NCBI GenBank assembly: GCA_963639765.1
Contig: CAVHXA010000068.1
Location: forward strand, 1 to 10,165
DNA: 10,165 nucleotides
Source: CAVHXA01 sp963639765
GTDB taxonomy: Bacteria; Bacillota; Clostridia; Oscillospirales; Oscillospiraceae
Direction of reading: 5' to 3'
Shown here: positions 1-6,864 of the stretch, piece after piece
Layout: each line of letters starts with the position of its first letter
How positions within the stretch are numbered: position 1 is the stretch's first letter
Notes under the pieces: generated by a model
Databases searched by the model: none
What the model was told of the DNA's origin: nothing
Seen by the model: only the letters and a program-made list of their open reading frames with translations
Program-made: the position numbers and the translations under genes

Positions 1-163
1 TTCCCAGTGCCGAATCCGTCAGGGCAAGCAGCTCCGTCTCGTCCGCGTCCAGATGCACGCGCATGGCGGCAAGCTCCGCGATCAGTCCCTCGCGGGTGCC
101 GGCGGCGTTGTAGATGCTCATGAGGCTGCGTTCCTCGTAGGTGATTGTCTGTCTGTCGTTCAT
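1..163 (-). CDS. TTRAP-like transposon-transfer assisting protein (partial, 3' end outside window)
   Basis: The frame opens with ATG at 161-163 and runs 54 codons to the window edge without a stop, so the C-terminus is missing. The visible protein begins MNDRQTITYEERSLMSIYN and continues with a TREGLIAELAAM segment and an acidic helical stretch ending near TDSALG. The pattern of a short N-terminus, LMSIYN, TREGLI, and then two short acidic helices matches my recollection of the small TTRAP family (transposon-transfer assisting protein) found in Tn1549-like elements; its biochemical function is not established. Only one base separates its start from the stop codon of the large upstream gene, and the purine-rich stretch GGAAAGAGAG inside that gene's last codons is the likely ribosome binding site, so it is probably translationally coupled. 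Confident as a gene, moderately confident for the family. Confidence 0.75.
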   Translation of the reverse strand, partial: MNDRQTITYEERSLMSIYNAAGTREGLIAELAAMRVHLDADETELLALTDSALG

Positions 164-164
164 A

Positions 165-2567
165 TCATCGCTCTCTTTCCGCGCTCCGTTTGGGCGCTGT
201 TTTGTTTTGCGTGGATTTCTCCATGGGCTTTGCCCGGAGCTGCTCCAGTACGGATTTCCGTTTTTCCTGCGGCTCTGCCTGCTTCTGTTTTTGGGACGAA
301 TCTGCGGCGGGCTGCCTTGGGCCGTTGTTGATAATCCCGTCGATCATGCCGAGATCGTCCTCCAGCAGCATCTCCGCGTTCTTCAGGTAGTTCTCCGGTG
401 TCAGGAAGCCCGGAAGCTCCCGGAATCCGATGCTGTCCACGTAATGACAGGATACATCACCGCCCTTGCGGATGGCAATGATGTCGCTGACGGACAGGGA
501 GTGCCCCTTGAAATCCTCCGGGCGGTCAATGTTGAAGGTCTGGTAGAGCATGTCCAGGTTCGTGACCGTATTGCCGTAATCCGTGAGATCTCCGGTGTAG
601 ACGGCATCGTAGCCGCTGCGCTCCGGTGTGACGCCCTTCTGCTGGAGATAGTCGTAGCTCATGAACCTGTATGCGTCCAGATCGCCGCCCCTCCGGATCT
701 GGCAGATCATGTAGGCATCTTTCGGGTTTTCACGGAATCGCTTTTCCACATCCGCCTGCTGCGCCTGCGGGATAAGCTCCCGCAGGCTGTCCCATTCGCT
801 GCGCTCTATGCCGAATATGCCGGTGTGGGCGTCAATGTCCGCCGCATCCAGCGCCATGGCCTCTGTGCTGTCCGCGTAGAGCAGATACACGGGCACATCC
901 TGCGCGAAAAGCTCTGCGGCGCGGTCCTTTGTCAGGGGCAGCATGGTCTCGCCGTCCATGTATCCGTACCGATACATCTCGGAAAATCCAACATTTACAT
1001 CCGGCATGGGATAGTCCTGCTCCAGCTCCGGCAGCGGCGGCAGTGCATTTGCCGCCTGCAGTTCTTCCACGAGCTCCAGTTCTGCGGGGCGGAGCGCCCC
1101 GTCACTGCCGATCATATGGAGCTGACACACCTCCTGCGCGGCGTCGGAGAGGGAACGATCCGGCAGATCCAGCTGGCCGCCGTCCAGCGCATGGCGTGTT
1201 TCGGCGTTGTAGATGGTGTAGTCAATGCCGTCCTCCGTGCGCTGTACGTGGATGTACCGGCTGTCCTCGGTCAGGAATAGTGCCTCCTGCTCCGGTAGCG
1301 GCTCCTCCTTGACCTGCCACTCCTGCCGGAACAGCCCGTCCAGGCGCTCCAGCAGCGCCTCTGCGCCGTTATCTACGCCCAGCTCGGCCTCCAGTTGCGC
1401 CAGGTTCTCCAGTTCTGTGCGAAGCTCTTCCTTCTCACCGGAGAGCAGTTTCTGTGCTGTCGTCTCCGTAAGAGCGGCTGCGGCCGAAGGGGAGATTTCC
1501 GTGTCCTTTATAAGAAAAGCAGCGTAGTCCGCGGCAAAGGCCAGCGCCTCCTCGCGCGTGGGCGGGATCGTCACCAGCTCGTACTCCGGCTCCTTCGGCA
1601 GCTCGATGCCGCGCTCCCGGCAGATTTCGGCAAAGTGCTGCTCCACATCGGAGATGATGCCGCCTGCGGCGCGGTTGATGGTCTCCAGACTCGCCCGGAA
1701 CTCCGGCAGCTCCGCGTTCTTCGACCAGGTGGCCAGATACCCGAAGCTGTTGGCTCCGGTCTCGATGCCGAAAAAGGCGCAGACGGCAAAGGACACGCTC
1801 TCGGCCTCCACCTCTTCGGTATTGCGGTTTTTGGGCTTCGGCGATTCCTTCCCCGCAGAAAGCGCCGTCTGTGTCTGCTGCGCGGCGTAGTTGTGGAGTC
1901 TTGCGTGGGCGATCTCATGCACGGCGGCGGATACCGTCTGTACCTCGCTCATGCCCTCCCGCAGGGCAATGGACTGGGTTGTGACGTTGAAATAGCCGTC
2001 CGTGCCAGGCGGCAGAGGCTTCATCTCCACCGGCACGGGGGATGTCCGGCGCAGGGCCTCCATGAATGCCTCGTAGTTCTCCACACTGCCCGTGAGGGTG
2101 GCCACGGGGCTTTCCACGCGCTCCGGCAAAGGCTTACCCGCCGTCTGCTTCACATCGAATACGGTGGTGGGGCGGAACATGGGGATCTGGATCTCCTTTT
2201 CCTCCATGACCGCATGGCCGTTTTCGTCCAGCACCGGCTTTTGGGTATGGGGATCCAGTTTCTCCTGCTCAATTTTCTTCTTATACGGCGTGGGCGCGAT
2301 GATGGTGATGCCCTTTTCTCCCCGCAGCACATGGCGGGAGAACTTGTCCCGCCAGCGGTTGTAGCCTGCCACAAAAGTGGCGTCCGGCCGCTGCATGTGG
2401 ATGAGCGCCTGGTTGTTGACGGAATAGGTATGGAAACGGCTCATGGTGCGCAGGTAAGCCCGGTATTTCTCCATGTCGCCGGATTCAAAGATCTCCCGGA
2501 TGCCCGTCTCGATGCGATCCGTGATCTCCCGGAGCCGCTCTTTGTTTCTGCCTGTTTTCTCTGGCAT
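165..2567 (-). CDS. ArdC-like / zincin metallopeptidase / YodL / DUF4316 multidomain ICE protein
   Basis: An 800-residue protein. ATG at 2565-2567 is preceded by GAGAGGAGG at good spacing, which fixes the start. Residues 10-140 resemble the N-terminal ssDNA-binding domain of ArdC-like antirestriction proteins (FHTYSVNNQALIHMQRP, VAGYNRWRDKF, RGEKGITIIAP). Residues 200-270 carry a zincin site, HEIAH at 217-221, with glutamates at 251-256 able to supply the third zinc ligand. The middle (about 335-600) is glutamate-rich and unassigned. Residues about 617-721 match the YodL-type domain (YRFMSYDYLQ, FNIDRPEDFKGHSLSVSD, YVDSIGFRELPGF). Residues about 724-770 match DUF4316 (YLKNAEMLLEDDLGMIDGI), and the tail is lysine/glutamine-rich. 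Proteins of this architecture are common in Tn1549-type ICEs. Known of the family: ArdC protects incoming DNA from restriction. Inferred here: it protects or processes transferred ssDNA. Whether the protease site is active is unknown. Confidence 0.85.
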   Translation of the reverse strand: MPEKTGRNKERLREITDRIETGIREIFESGDMEKYRAYLRTMSRFHTYSVNNQALIHMQRPDATFVAGYNRWRDKFSRHVLRGEKGITIIAPTPYKKKIEQEKLDPHTQKPVLDENGHAVMEEKEIQIPMFRPTTVFDVKQTAGKPLPERVESPVATLTGSVENYEAFMEALRRTSPVPVEMKPLPPGTDGYFNVTTQSIALREGMSEVQTVSAAVHEIAHARLHNYAAQQTQTALSAGKESPKPKNRNTEEVEAESVSFAVCAFFGIETGANSFGYLATWSKNAELPEFRASLETINRAAGGIISDVEQHFAEICRERGIELPKEPEYELVTIPPTREEALAFAADYAAFLIKDTEISPSAAAALTETTAQKLLSGEKEELRTELENLAQLEAELGVDNGAEALLERLDGLFRQEWQVKEEPLPEQEALFLTEDSRYIHVQRTEDGIDYTIYNAETRHALDGGQLDLPDRSLSDAAQEVCQLHMIGSDGALRPAELELVEELQAANALPPLPELEQDYPMPDVNVGFSEMYRYGYMDGETMLPLTKDRAAELFAQDVPVYLLYADSTEAMALDAADIDAHTGIFGIERSEWDSLRELIPQAQQADVEKRFRENPKDAYMICQIRRGGDLDAYRFMSYDYLQQKGVTPERSGYDAVYTGDLTDYGNTVTNLDMLYQTFNIDRPEDFKGHSLSVSDIIAIRKGGDVSCHYVDSIGFRELPGFLTPENYLKNAEMLLEDDLGMIDGIINNGPRQPAADSSQKQKQAEPQEKRKSVLEQLRAKPMEKSTQNKTAPKRSAERER

Positions 2568-2582
2568 GGGTTCCTCCTCTCA

Positions 2583-2642
2583 TGGGGCAGACGCCCCAGA
2601 TATGACAATGCCCACGCAGAGAGACTTTCCTCTCTGCACGGG
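2583..2642 (-). other. Two consecutive hairpins in the leader of the ArdC-like gene
   Basis: The 85-base spacer between the 83-residue gene and the ArdC-like gene holds two inverted repeats. One has perfect 8-base arms, GCAGAGAG at 2616-2623 and CTCTCTGC at 2630-2637, with a 6-base loop; three outer C-G pairs (2611-2613 with 2640-2642) extend it across a 2x2 mismatch. The other is TGGGGC-AGAC-GCCCCA at 2583-2598, ending 7 bases before the AGGAGG ribosome binding site. Neither is followed by a T run on the minus strand, so they do not look like intrinsic terminators. A role in mRNA processing, stability or translation control is inference. Confidence 0.5.
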
Positions 2643-2652
2643 CGCGTGGTTC

Positions 2653-2904
2653 TTATTCGTTTTCGGAGTATACGCGGCGCACGCTGCTGAAGGGCACCCG
2701 GACGCAGACAAAGCTTTTGGGTACGATATAGCTGACCGCCCCGGCATGGACGGGTCTGTCCGGATACACCCTGTCCGGGTACTTCCTTGCAAGACGCTTG
2801 AGCTTGCGCATCAGCCGCGGGTTGTGGGTGTAGACACTGGCGGTGGGTTCTTCCTCGTTATACAGCAGGATCGTCTCCTGCTCCAGACGGGAGAGCTTCA
2901 TCAT
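2653..2904 (-). CDS. Conserved small ICE protein downstream of topoisomerase III (function unknown)
   Basis: An 83-residue protein starting MMKLSRLEQETILLYNEEE. The start overlaps the topB stop by 4 bases (ATGA at 2901-2904), a classic sign of translational coupling. Visible features are an N-terminal acidic helix, an ASVYTHNPRLMRKLKRLA segment rich in basic residues, and a C-terminal part with GAVSYIVPKSFV that looks like beta strands. There is no signal peptide, membrane segment or catalytic motif. I recall similar small proteins in the same position, between topoisomerase and the ArdC/helicase genes, of many Tn1549-like ICEs, where they are annotated as hypothetical. A nucleic-acid-binding role alongside the topoisomerase would fit the basic helix but is only a guess. 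Confidence 0.8.
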   Translation of the reverse strand: MMKLSRLEQETILLYNEEEPTASVYTHNPRLMRKLKRLARKYPDRVYPDRPVHAGAVSYIVPKSFVCVRVPFSSVRRVYSENE

Positions 2905-4988
2905 GTGCCCGCCCCCTTGTCAAAGTCCAGACGGAAGCGGACGCTCTCGCCGGTGTCCTCCAGCACCACCGCCGCGTCATAGGGTTTCCCGGTCTTTTCC
3001 GAGTAGAGGCCGGTAAGCTGCACCCGCCCGTCCTTGAGCAGTGCGGCGGCGGTCTTCTTCGTCAGGGGGACGCGCTTTGCGGCAAAGAACTTGTTGTCCC
3101 TCCACAGGCCGAAGCGGCATTCGTTCCTCTCGCAGAAAAAGCCCTTCCTGCTCTCCGTCACATCGCTGCCGCAGCGGGGGCACTTCCCGATGACCTCACG
3201 ACCGGAGGGAAAGAGCACCTCCGCGCCGGAGATGGCACTGTAGGTCCGGACGAGCTCTGAGAGCATCTCCGCAATACCGGAGAGAAACGTGTCCGGCAGG
3301 ATCTCGCCGCGCTCCACCTGCTGCAGGCGGTGCTCCCACTCGGCGGTGAGCAGCGGGGACTGGAGCTGCTCCGGCAGCACGGTAATGAGGGAGAGCCCGG
3401 TATGGGTGGGAATGAGCTGTACGGCTTTTTTGATGCGTCTGCGCTCTGCAAAGCCGGCGGACACCAGCTTTTCAATGACCGCAGCGCGTGTGGCGGGCGT
3501 TCCCAGTCCTCTGCGCTCCGCGTCTTCCGGCATATCCTCTTTTCCGGCACTTTCCATGGCGGAGAGCAATGTGTCCTCGGTGTAGTGCCTGGGCGGCGTG
3601 GTGTTTCCCTCCTTGACGGCAATGTCATGGAGGGAAAGAGTCTGCCCCTCTGCCAGCGGCGGCAAAGCGACGTCTGGCTGTTCCTTTTCAGCATAGGCTT
3701 TCCAGCCGGAATCCAGGACGGTTCTGCCCTTGGCGGTGAACTCGGTACCGCCGCAGGAGAGTGTGACCGTCGTTTCCGTATAACGGTGGGGACCGCTGAC
3801 GGATAAGAGAAGCTGCCTCGCCACAAGGCGCAAAATCTCGCGCTCACCCAGCGGCAGTACCGACACATCCGCCTTGCCTGCCCCCGCGGTGGGGACGATG
3901 GCGTGATGGTCGCTGACCTTTCTGCTGTCGCAGACCTGCTTGGCAAAGCAAAACTGCGGCGCATCGGTCTCGCAGACGGCAGCGGCTACGGAGACCAGCT
4001 CCGGCACGGAGCCTTCCATGTCGTCGGTCAGAAAGCGGCTGTCCGTGCGCGGGTAGGTGCAGAGCTTCTTCTCATAGAGGGCCTGCAGGTAGTCCAGTGT
4101 CTGCTGGGCGGTATAGCCGAGCAGGCGGTTGGCATCGCGCTGCAGGGTGGTCAGGTCATAGAGCCGGGGCGCGTTCTCCGTTTTCTCTGCGCACTGCACC
4201 GCCGTGACCGTGACGGCCTGATTTGCGCAGACGGCGGCAAGGGCTTCCGCCTCGGCTCGCTCTCTGAACTTCCGGGATACGGCCTCCATGCCGCCGCAGG
4301 AGATGCCCACGGTGTAAAAGGCTTCCGGTCGGAAAGCGTCGATCTCCGTCTCCCGATGGACAAGAAGCGCCAGCGTCGGAGACAGGACGCGCCCCACGTT
4401 CAGGGTACGGTGGTAGAGCACCGAAAAGAGCCGGGTTGCGTTGATGCCCACCAGCCAGTCCGCGCGGGCGCGGCAGAGGGCGGACTGGTACAGTCCGTCA
4501 TAGTCCCTGCCCGGGCGCAGCGCCGCGAAGCCCTTGCGGATGGCAGAGTCCTCCATGGAGGAGATCCACAGCCGCTTCATGGTCTTCGTGCAGCCTGCCA
4601 TGTAGTAGACGGTACGGAAGATGAGCTCGCCCTCACGGCCTGCGTCACAGGCGTTGATGACCTCGCACACATCCTCGCGCGCCATGAGATCCCTCAGCAG
4701 TGTGAACTGCTTTTTCCTGTCCGGGCGGAGCGTGTACTGCCAGCTGTTCGGCAGGATGGGCAGGTCGTCATAGCGCCATTTGGCGTACTTTTCATCATAG
4801 GCATCCGCATTGGCAAGCTCGGCCAGATGCCCGTAGCACCAGGAGACGAGGTAGCCTCCGCCCTCCAGATAGCCGTCACGGCGAGCTCCTGCCCCGAGGA
4901 TGGCGGCGATGCTCTGGGCCACGGAGGGCTTTTCGCAGATCACGAGCCTGCGGGAAGCGGATACGGTCGTAGTTTGATTCTGTGTCAT
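2901..4988 (-). CDS. topB: DNA topoisomerase III (type IA), ICE-encoded
   Basis: Type IA topoisomerases cut one DNA strand through a 5'-phosphotyrosine to relax or decatenate DNA. ICEs often carry their own copy beside the transfer genes. Numbering from the ATG at 4986-4988 (695 residues): Toprim start RLVICEKPSVAQ near 14, the acidic Toprim motif DAGREGE at 115-121, GRVLSPTLALLV near 199, catalytic tyrosine about 312 in CTYPRTDSRF, and HHAI at about 361. A C-terminal zinc-finger-like set CPRC (603, 606) and C619/C624 is followed by a topoisomerase C-terminal repeat-like end. I chose 4988 over the upstream in-frame ATG at 5009 because AAAGGAG (4998-5004) lies 9 bases before it, whereas the 5009 start follows a terminator hairpin immediately and has no ribosome binding site. 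It overlaps the next gene by 4 bases. Size and motifs are complete; no truncation is seen. Confidence 0.95.
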   Translation of the reverse strand: MTQNQTTTVSASRRLVICEKPSVAQSIAAILGAGARRDGYLEGGGYLVSWCYGHLAELANADAYDEKYAKWRYDDLPILPNSWQYTLRPDRKKQFTLLRDLMAREDVCEVINACDAGREGELIFRTVYYMAGCTKTMKRLWISSMEDSAIRKGFAALRPGRDYDGLYQSALCRARADWLVGINATRLFSVLYHRTLNVGRVLSPTLALLVHRETEIDAFRPEAFYTVGISCGGMEAVSRKFRERAEAEALAAVCANQAVTVTAVQCAEKTENAPRLYDLTTLQRDANRLLGYTAQQTLDYLQALYEKKLCTYPRTDSRFLTDDMEGSVPELVSVAAAVCETDAPQFCFAKQVCDSRKVSDHHAIVPTAGAGKADVSVLPLGEREILRLVARQLLLSVSGPHRYTETTVTLSCGGTEFTAKGRTVLDSGWKAYAEKEQPDVALPPLAEGQTLSLHDIAVKEGNTTPPRHYTEDTLLSAMESAGKEDMPEDAERRGLGTPATRAAVIEKLVSAGFAERRRIKKAVQLIPTHTGLSLITVLPEQLQSPLLTAEWEHRLQQVERGEILPDTFLSGIAEMLSELVRTYSAISGAEVLFPSGREVIGKCPRCGSDVTESRKGFFCERNECRFGLWRDNKFFAAKRVPLTKKTAAALLKDGRVQLTGLYSEKTGKPYDAAVVLEDTGESVRFRLDFDKGAGT

Positions 4989-4997
4989 ATTCGTTTT

Positions 4998-5004
4998 CTC
5001 CTTT
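4998..5004 (-). promoter_or_regulatory. Ribosome binding site that decides the topB start
   Basis: AAAGGAG on the minus strand, with 9 bases to the ATG at 4986-4988. It lies inside the reading frame of the upstream alternative ATG at 5009, which argues that translation starts at the later codon. Confidence 0.7.
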
Positions 5005-5010
5005 GACATA

Positions 5011-5042
5011 GCAAAAAGCAGCCCCGAAGGACTGCTTTTTGC
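5011..5042 (-). terminator. Intrinsic terminator between fic and topB (potentially bidirectional)
   Basis: Perfect 11-base arms, GCAAAAAGCAG (5011-5021) and CTGCTTTTTGC (5032-5042), extended by two G-C pairs across one mismatch, with a 4-base loop. Read on the minus strand the 3' arm ends in TTTTT, giving a textbook intrinsic terminator for fic, 27 bases after its stop. Because the arms are A5/T5 at their ends, it could also work for plus-strand transcripts. It ends only about 22 bases upstream of the topB ATG, leaving no room for a promoter between them. Confidence 0.85.
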
Positions 5043-5068
5043 GGTTAATAGTATATTGTTTTGTGTTA

Positions 5069-6148
5069 TTAGCGTACTGTGCTGTTTGTACTGTCGGCCG
5101 CACGGACATAGGTGATGCCCCGCCCGGCTCTCAGGCGGGTCAGATAGCCCTCCTCCGTCAGCTTTTTCAGTGCGCTCAGAACAGAGGACCTGCCGGCGCT
5201 GGGGCAGGCGGCAATAGCCTCTGCGCTGGTAAATTTCCCGAGCCTGGCTTCTGCAAACGCCCTGACCACATCGTAGGCGGTGCTTCTTGCGCCGGTATCC
5301 TGCATCAGACCGACGCGTTCTTCAAATTCCACATAGCAGGACAGGATGACCTGCAGCATATACCGAATAAACGTCGTATAGTCGTTTTCCTCCTCGTGCC
5401 AGCCGGAATCTGCACCCTCCAGAACGTCGTAATACGCATCCTTTGTTTTTTCGATTTCCTTTTCCAGGCTGATATATTTGCCCACCTCAAACCCGTTCTG
5501 GTAGAGCAGCAGCAGTGTCAGCAGACGGCTCATGCGCCCGTTGCCGTCGTTGAACGGATGGATGCAGAGGAAATCGCAGATGAAGGTCGGGATCAGGATC
5601 AGCGGGTCAATGATCTCCAGCGCAAGCGTGCGGGCATAGCTGTCGCAGATTGCCTCCACAGCGGCAGGCGTCTCATAGGGTGCCACCGGCACAAAACGCG
5701 TGACCTGCGTCCCGTCCGGTCGTGTCTCGTTGATATAGTTCTGCACGTTCTTGAAGCTACCGCCATAGGAGAGACCGGTGCGTTTGAGCAGATCCCGGTG
5801 CAGCTGCAGAATATATGACGGGCGCAGCGGAATGAACGCATGGCTTTCATGGATGGTGTTCAGCACATCCCGATACCCCATGATCTCTTTTTCGTCCCGG
5901 CTGCGGGGCGAGGTTTTATCTGACATCAGCTGTCGGATGCGCGCATTGGTGGTAACGATACCCTCGATTCGGTTGGACGCCTCGGTGCTCTGCACACGGG
6001 CAACCTCGACCAGCCGCTCCAGCTCCACCGGCTTCTGCCGGATATACAGGTCCTGCCGGCCTTTATACTCATGGATTCTTGCCACATAGCCCAGAATTTC
6101 GGAGTCCCATGTTTGCCGGGCCAATTTTTCATAGTCAAAACTGCGCAT
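5069..6148 (-). CDS. Fic family protein, class II, with C-terminal winged helix
   Basis: Fic enzymes transfer AMP (or a related nucleotide moiety) to target proteins. This 359-residue protein has an N-terminal DUF4172-like/FicN region, the inhibitory motif [S/T]xxxE[G/N] as SNRIEG at 58-63 (Glu62), the flap region near YGGSFKNVQNYI (about 128-140), and the complete core motif HPFNDGNGRMSR at 197-208 with His197, Asp201, the anion-binding GNG and Arg205. The N-terminal position of the inhibitory motif places it in class II. The C-terminal 70 residues (FTSAEAIAACPSAGRSSVLSALKKLTEEGYL) look like a winged helix-turn-helix. The start at 6148 is preceded by AAAGAGGTG; a longer frame to 6199 would run back into the promoter. 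All active-site residues are present, so it is probably functional and autoinhibited. The target is unknown. Confidence 0.92.
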   Translation of the reverse strand: MRSFDYEKLARQTWDSEILGYVARIHEYKGRQDLYIRQKPVELERLVEVARVQSTEASNRIEGIVTTNARIRQLMSDKTSPRSRDEKEIMGYRDVLNTIHESHAFIPLRPSYILQLHRDLLKRTGLSYGGSFKNVQNYINETRPDGTQVTRFVPVAPYETPAAVEAICDSYARTLALEIIDPLILIPTFICDFLCIHPFNDGNGRMSRLLTLLLLYQNGFEVGKYISLEKEIEKTKDAYYDVLEGADSGWHEEENDYTTFIRYMLQVILSCYVEFEERVGLMQDTGARSTAYDVVRAFAEARLGKFTSAEAIAACPSAGRSSVLSALKKLTEEGYLTRLRAGRGITYVRAADSTNSTVR

Positions 6149-6193
6149 GCCGCACCTCTTTCCGGCCTGTTGATCCAACAGGCACTGTGATTT

Positions 6194-6218
6194 GTCCAAA
6201 TTATACTCCGTTTTGGAC
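6194..6218 (-). promoter_or_regulatory. Palindromic operator-like site over the fic promoter
   Basis: Inverted repeat with perfect 7-base arms, GTCCAAA at 6194-6200 and TTTGGAC at 6212-6218, 11 bases apart. It spans the spacer and the -10 box of the fic promoter, so a bound protein would block RNA polymerase. The fic product carries a winged helix, so autoregulation is a reasonable but unproven inference. Confidence 0.55.
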
Positions 6219-6228
6219 TAATAATCAA
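6200..6228 (-). promoter_or_regulatory. Sigma-70-type promoter for fic
   Basis: On the minus strand TTGATT (6223-6228) and a perfect TATAAT (6200-6205) are separated by 17 bases. The predicted start of transcription is roughly 45 bases upstream of the fic ATG. It is the only good promoter in the 172-base gap between DUF3791 and fic. Confidence 0.7.
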
Positions 6229-6272
6229 TGTACTGGATGGATTGTTTCAGAAAAAGTTACATCCCCGGCAAG

Positions 6273-6298
6273 TAAAAAGCAGACCCGATGGGCTGCTT
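6273..6298 (-). terminator. Intrinsic terminator after the DUF3791 gene
   Basis: Minus-strand stem AAGCAG/CTGCTT plus CCC/GGG with one bulged T and a 3-base loop, followed by TTTTT (arms 6277-6282 and 6293-6298; T run 6274-6278). It lies 23 bases after the DUF3791 stop and separates that operon from the fic promoter. Over 25 bases it is 22/25 identical to the terminator before topB. Confidence 0.75.
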
Positions 6299-6320
6299 GC
6301 CGAAGCTGACAGTTGGGCTC

Positions 6321-6539
6321 TTATCCTGCCGGGAACACGGCATTTCGGGACTTCAGGTAGATATCTATATCCTGGTTGATGTACTGATATCCGGTCGTGT
6401 GAAGAACATCGTAGAACTCATTCAGATAGTCGAACACCCCGTAACGGCGAAACAGTTCTTCCGCCTGTTTGCCCGTCAGGGACTTATATGTCTTATAGCT
6501 TTCAAGGCAAAACACAGAAAAAGCAGTTTCTTTGCTCAT
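6321..6539 (-). CDS. DUF3791 family small protein
   Basis: A 72-residue protein beginning MSKETAFSVFCLESYKTY, with KSLTGKQAEELFRRYGVFDYL and then FYDVLHTTGYQYINQDID. These are the conserved blocks I associate with DUF3791, a small helical family of unknown function found widely in Clostridia. The start at 6539 has AGGAGG seven bases upstream; a longer frame to 6611 overlaps the preceding gene and is unlikely. It lies 14 bases after the 78-residue gene and is followed by a terminator, so the two form a bicistronic unit. As I recall, DUF3791 genes often sit next to DUF3990, an ADP-ribosyltransferase-like family, in what looks like a toxin-antitoxin or effector module. No DUF3990 gene is present here. 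No signal peptide or catalytic motif is visible. Confidence 0.75.
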   Translation of the reverse strand: MSKETAFSVFCLESYKTYKSLTGKQAEELFRRYGVFDYLNEFYDVLHTTGYQYINQDIDIYLKSRNAVFPAG

Positions 6540-6553
6540 GCTCGTTCCTCCTG

Positions 6554-6790
6554 TTACACATCGGGAAATTCGATTTTCCCTGTTCTTTCTTCCTGCTCGA
6601 ACAGTGAACACAACATATCCGTGCTGTAATGCCAGACTTTCGTTTCCTCCTGCTCAAGGGCGGCATACAGCTTTGAGTTGTACAGTTTTGTGATTGCATC
6701 CTGTTCGGATATGTTTTTCTTTTTCGCGATCATCTCTACAAGGTCAGCACTGATGTAGGGCATCATTGCTGCAAATTGCTCCTGTCCCAT
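6554..6790 (-). CDS. Small helical protein paired with DUF3791 (function unknown)
   Basis: A 78-residue protein starting MGQEQFAAMMPYISADL, then EMIAKKKNISEQDAITKLYNSKLYA and an acidic C-terminus ending GKIEFPDV. GGAGGG lies 8 bases before the ATG at 6788-6790; the frame extends to a TTG at 6829, but that codon has no ribosome binding site. Predicted by eye to be almost entirely helical. The block of ISEQDAITKLYNSKLY followed by an aromatic-rich helix recurs, to my memory, in genes directly before DUF3791 in Firmicutes, so this is a conserved partnership. It could be the antitoxin-like or regulatory half of the pair, but nothing in the sequence proves this. It is visibly richer in A/T than the ICE backbone genes. 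Confidence 0.75.
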   Translation of the reverse strand: MGQEQFAAMMPYISADLVEMIAKKKNISEQDAITKLYNSKLYAALEQEETKVWHYSTDMLCSLFEQEERTGKIEFPDV

Positions 6791-6864
6791 ATCATCGACC
6801 CTCCGTTCTGATTTCTTTTGAATCGACAAAGTTCATTTTTCCTTCTGTTTGCACAGCGCGGGAA

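Noticed and set aside
141..1280. Long plus-strand open frame (379 codons) opposite the ArdC-like gene
   Set aside because: It is antisense to a well-supported protein with recognisable domains; its composition (many Val, Leu, Arg, His, Cys) is typical of the reverse frame of a GC-rich gene, and it has no recognisable motif.
1395..2690. Long plus-strand open frame (431 codons)
   Set aside because: Shadow of the ArdC-like gene; it shows no domain and no ribosome binding site of note and extends into the intergenic hairpin region.
3158..3964. Minus-strand 268-codon frame inside topB
   Set aside because: Out-of-frame overlap with topB, rich in Ser/Arg/Pro as expected of a shifted GC-rich frame; topB itself is continuous, so this is not a frameshifted piece.
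3903..5006. Long plus-strand open frame (367 codons) opposite topB
   Set aside because: Antisense frame of a fully conserved topoisomerase; no family resemblance.
5050..5078. Promoter with TATACT as -10 for topB
   Set aside because: No acceptable -35 at 16-18 bases, and any transcript would run straight into the terminator at 5011-5042.
6200..6320. Remnant of a DUF3990 gene downstream of DUF3791
   Set aside because: The gap contains only the terminator and the fic promoter; no frame shows ADP-ribosyltransferase-like motifs.
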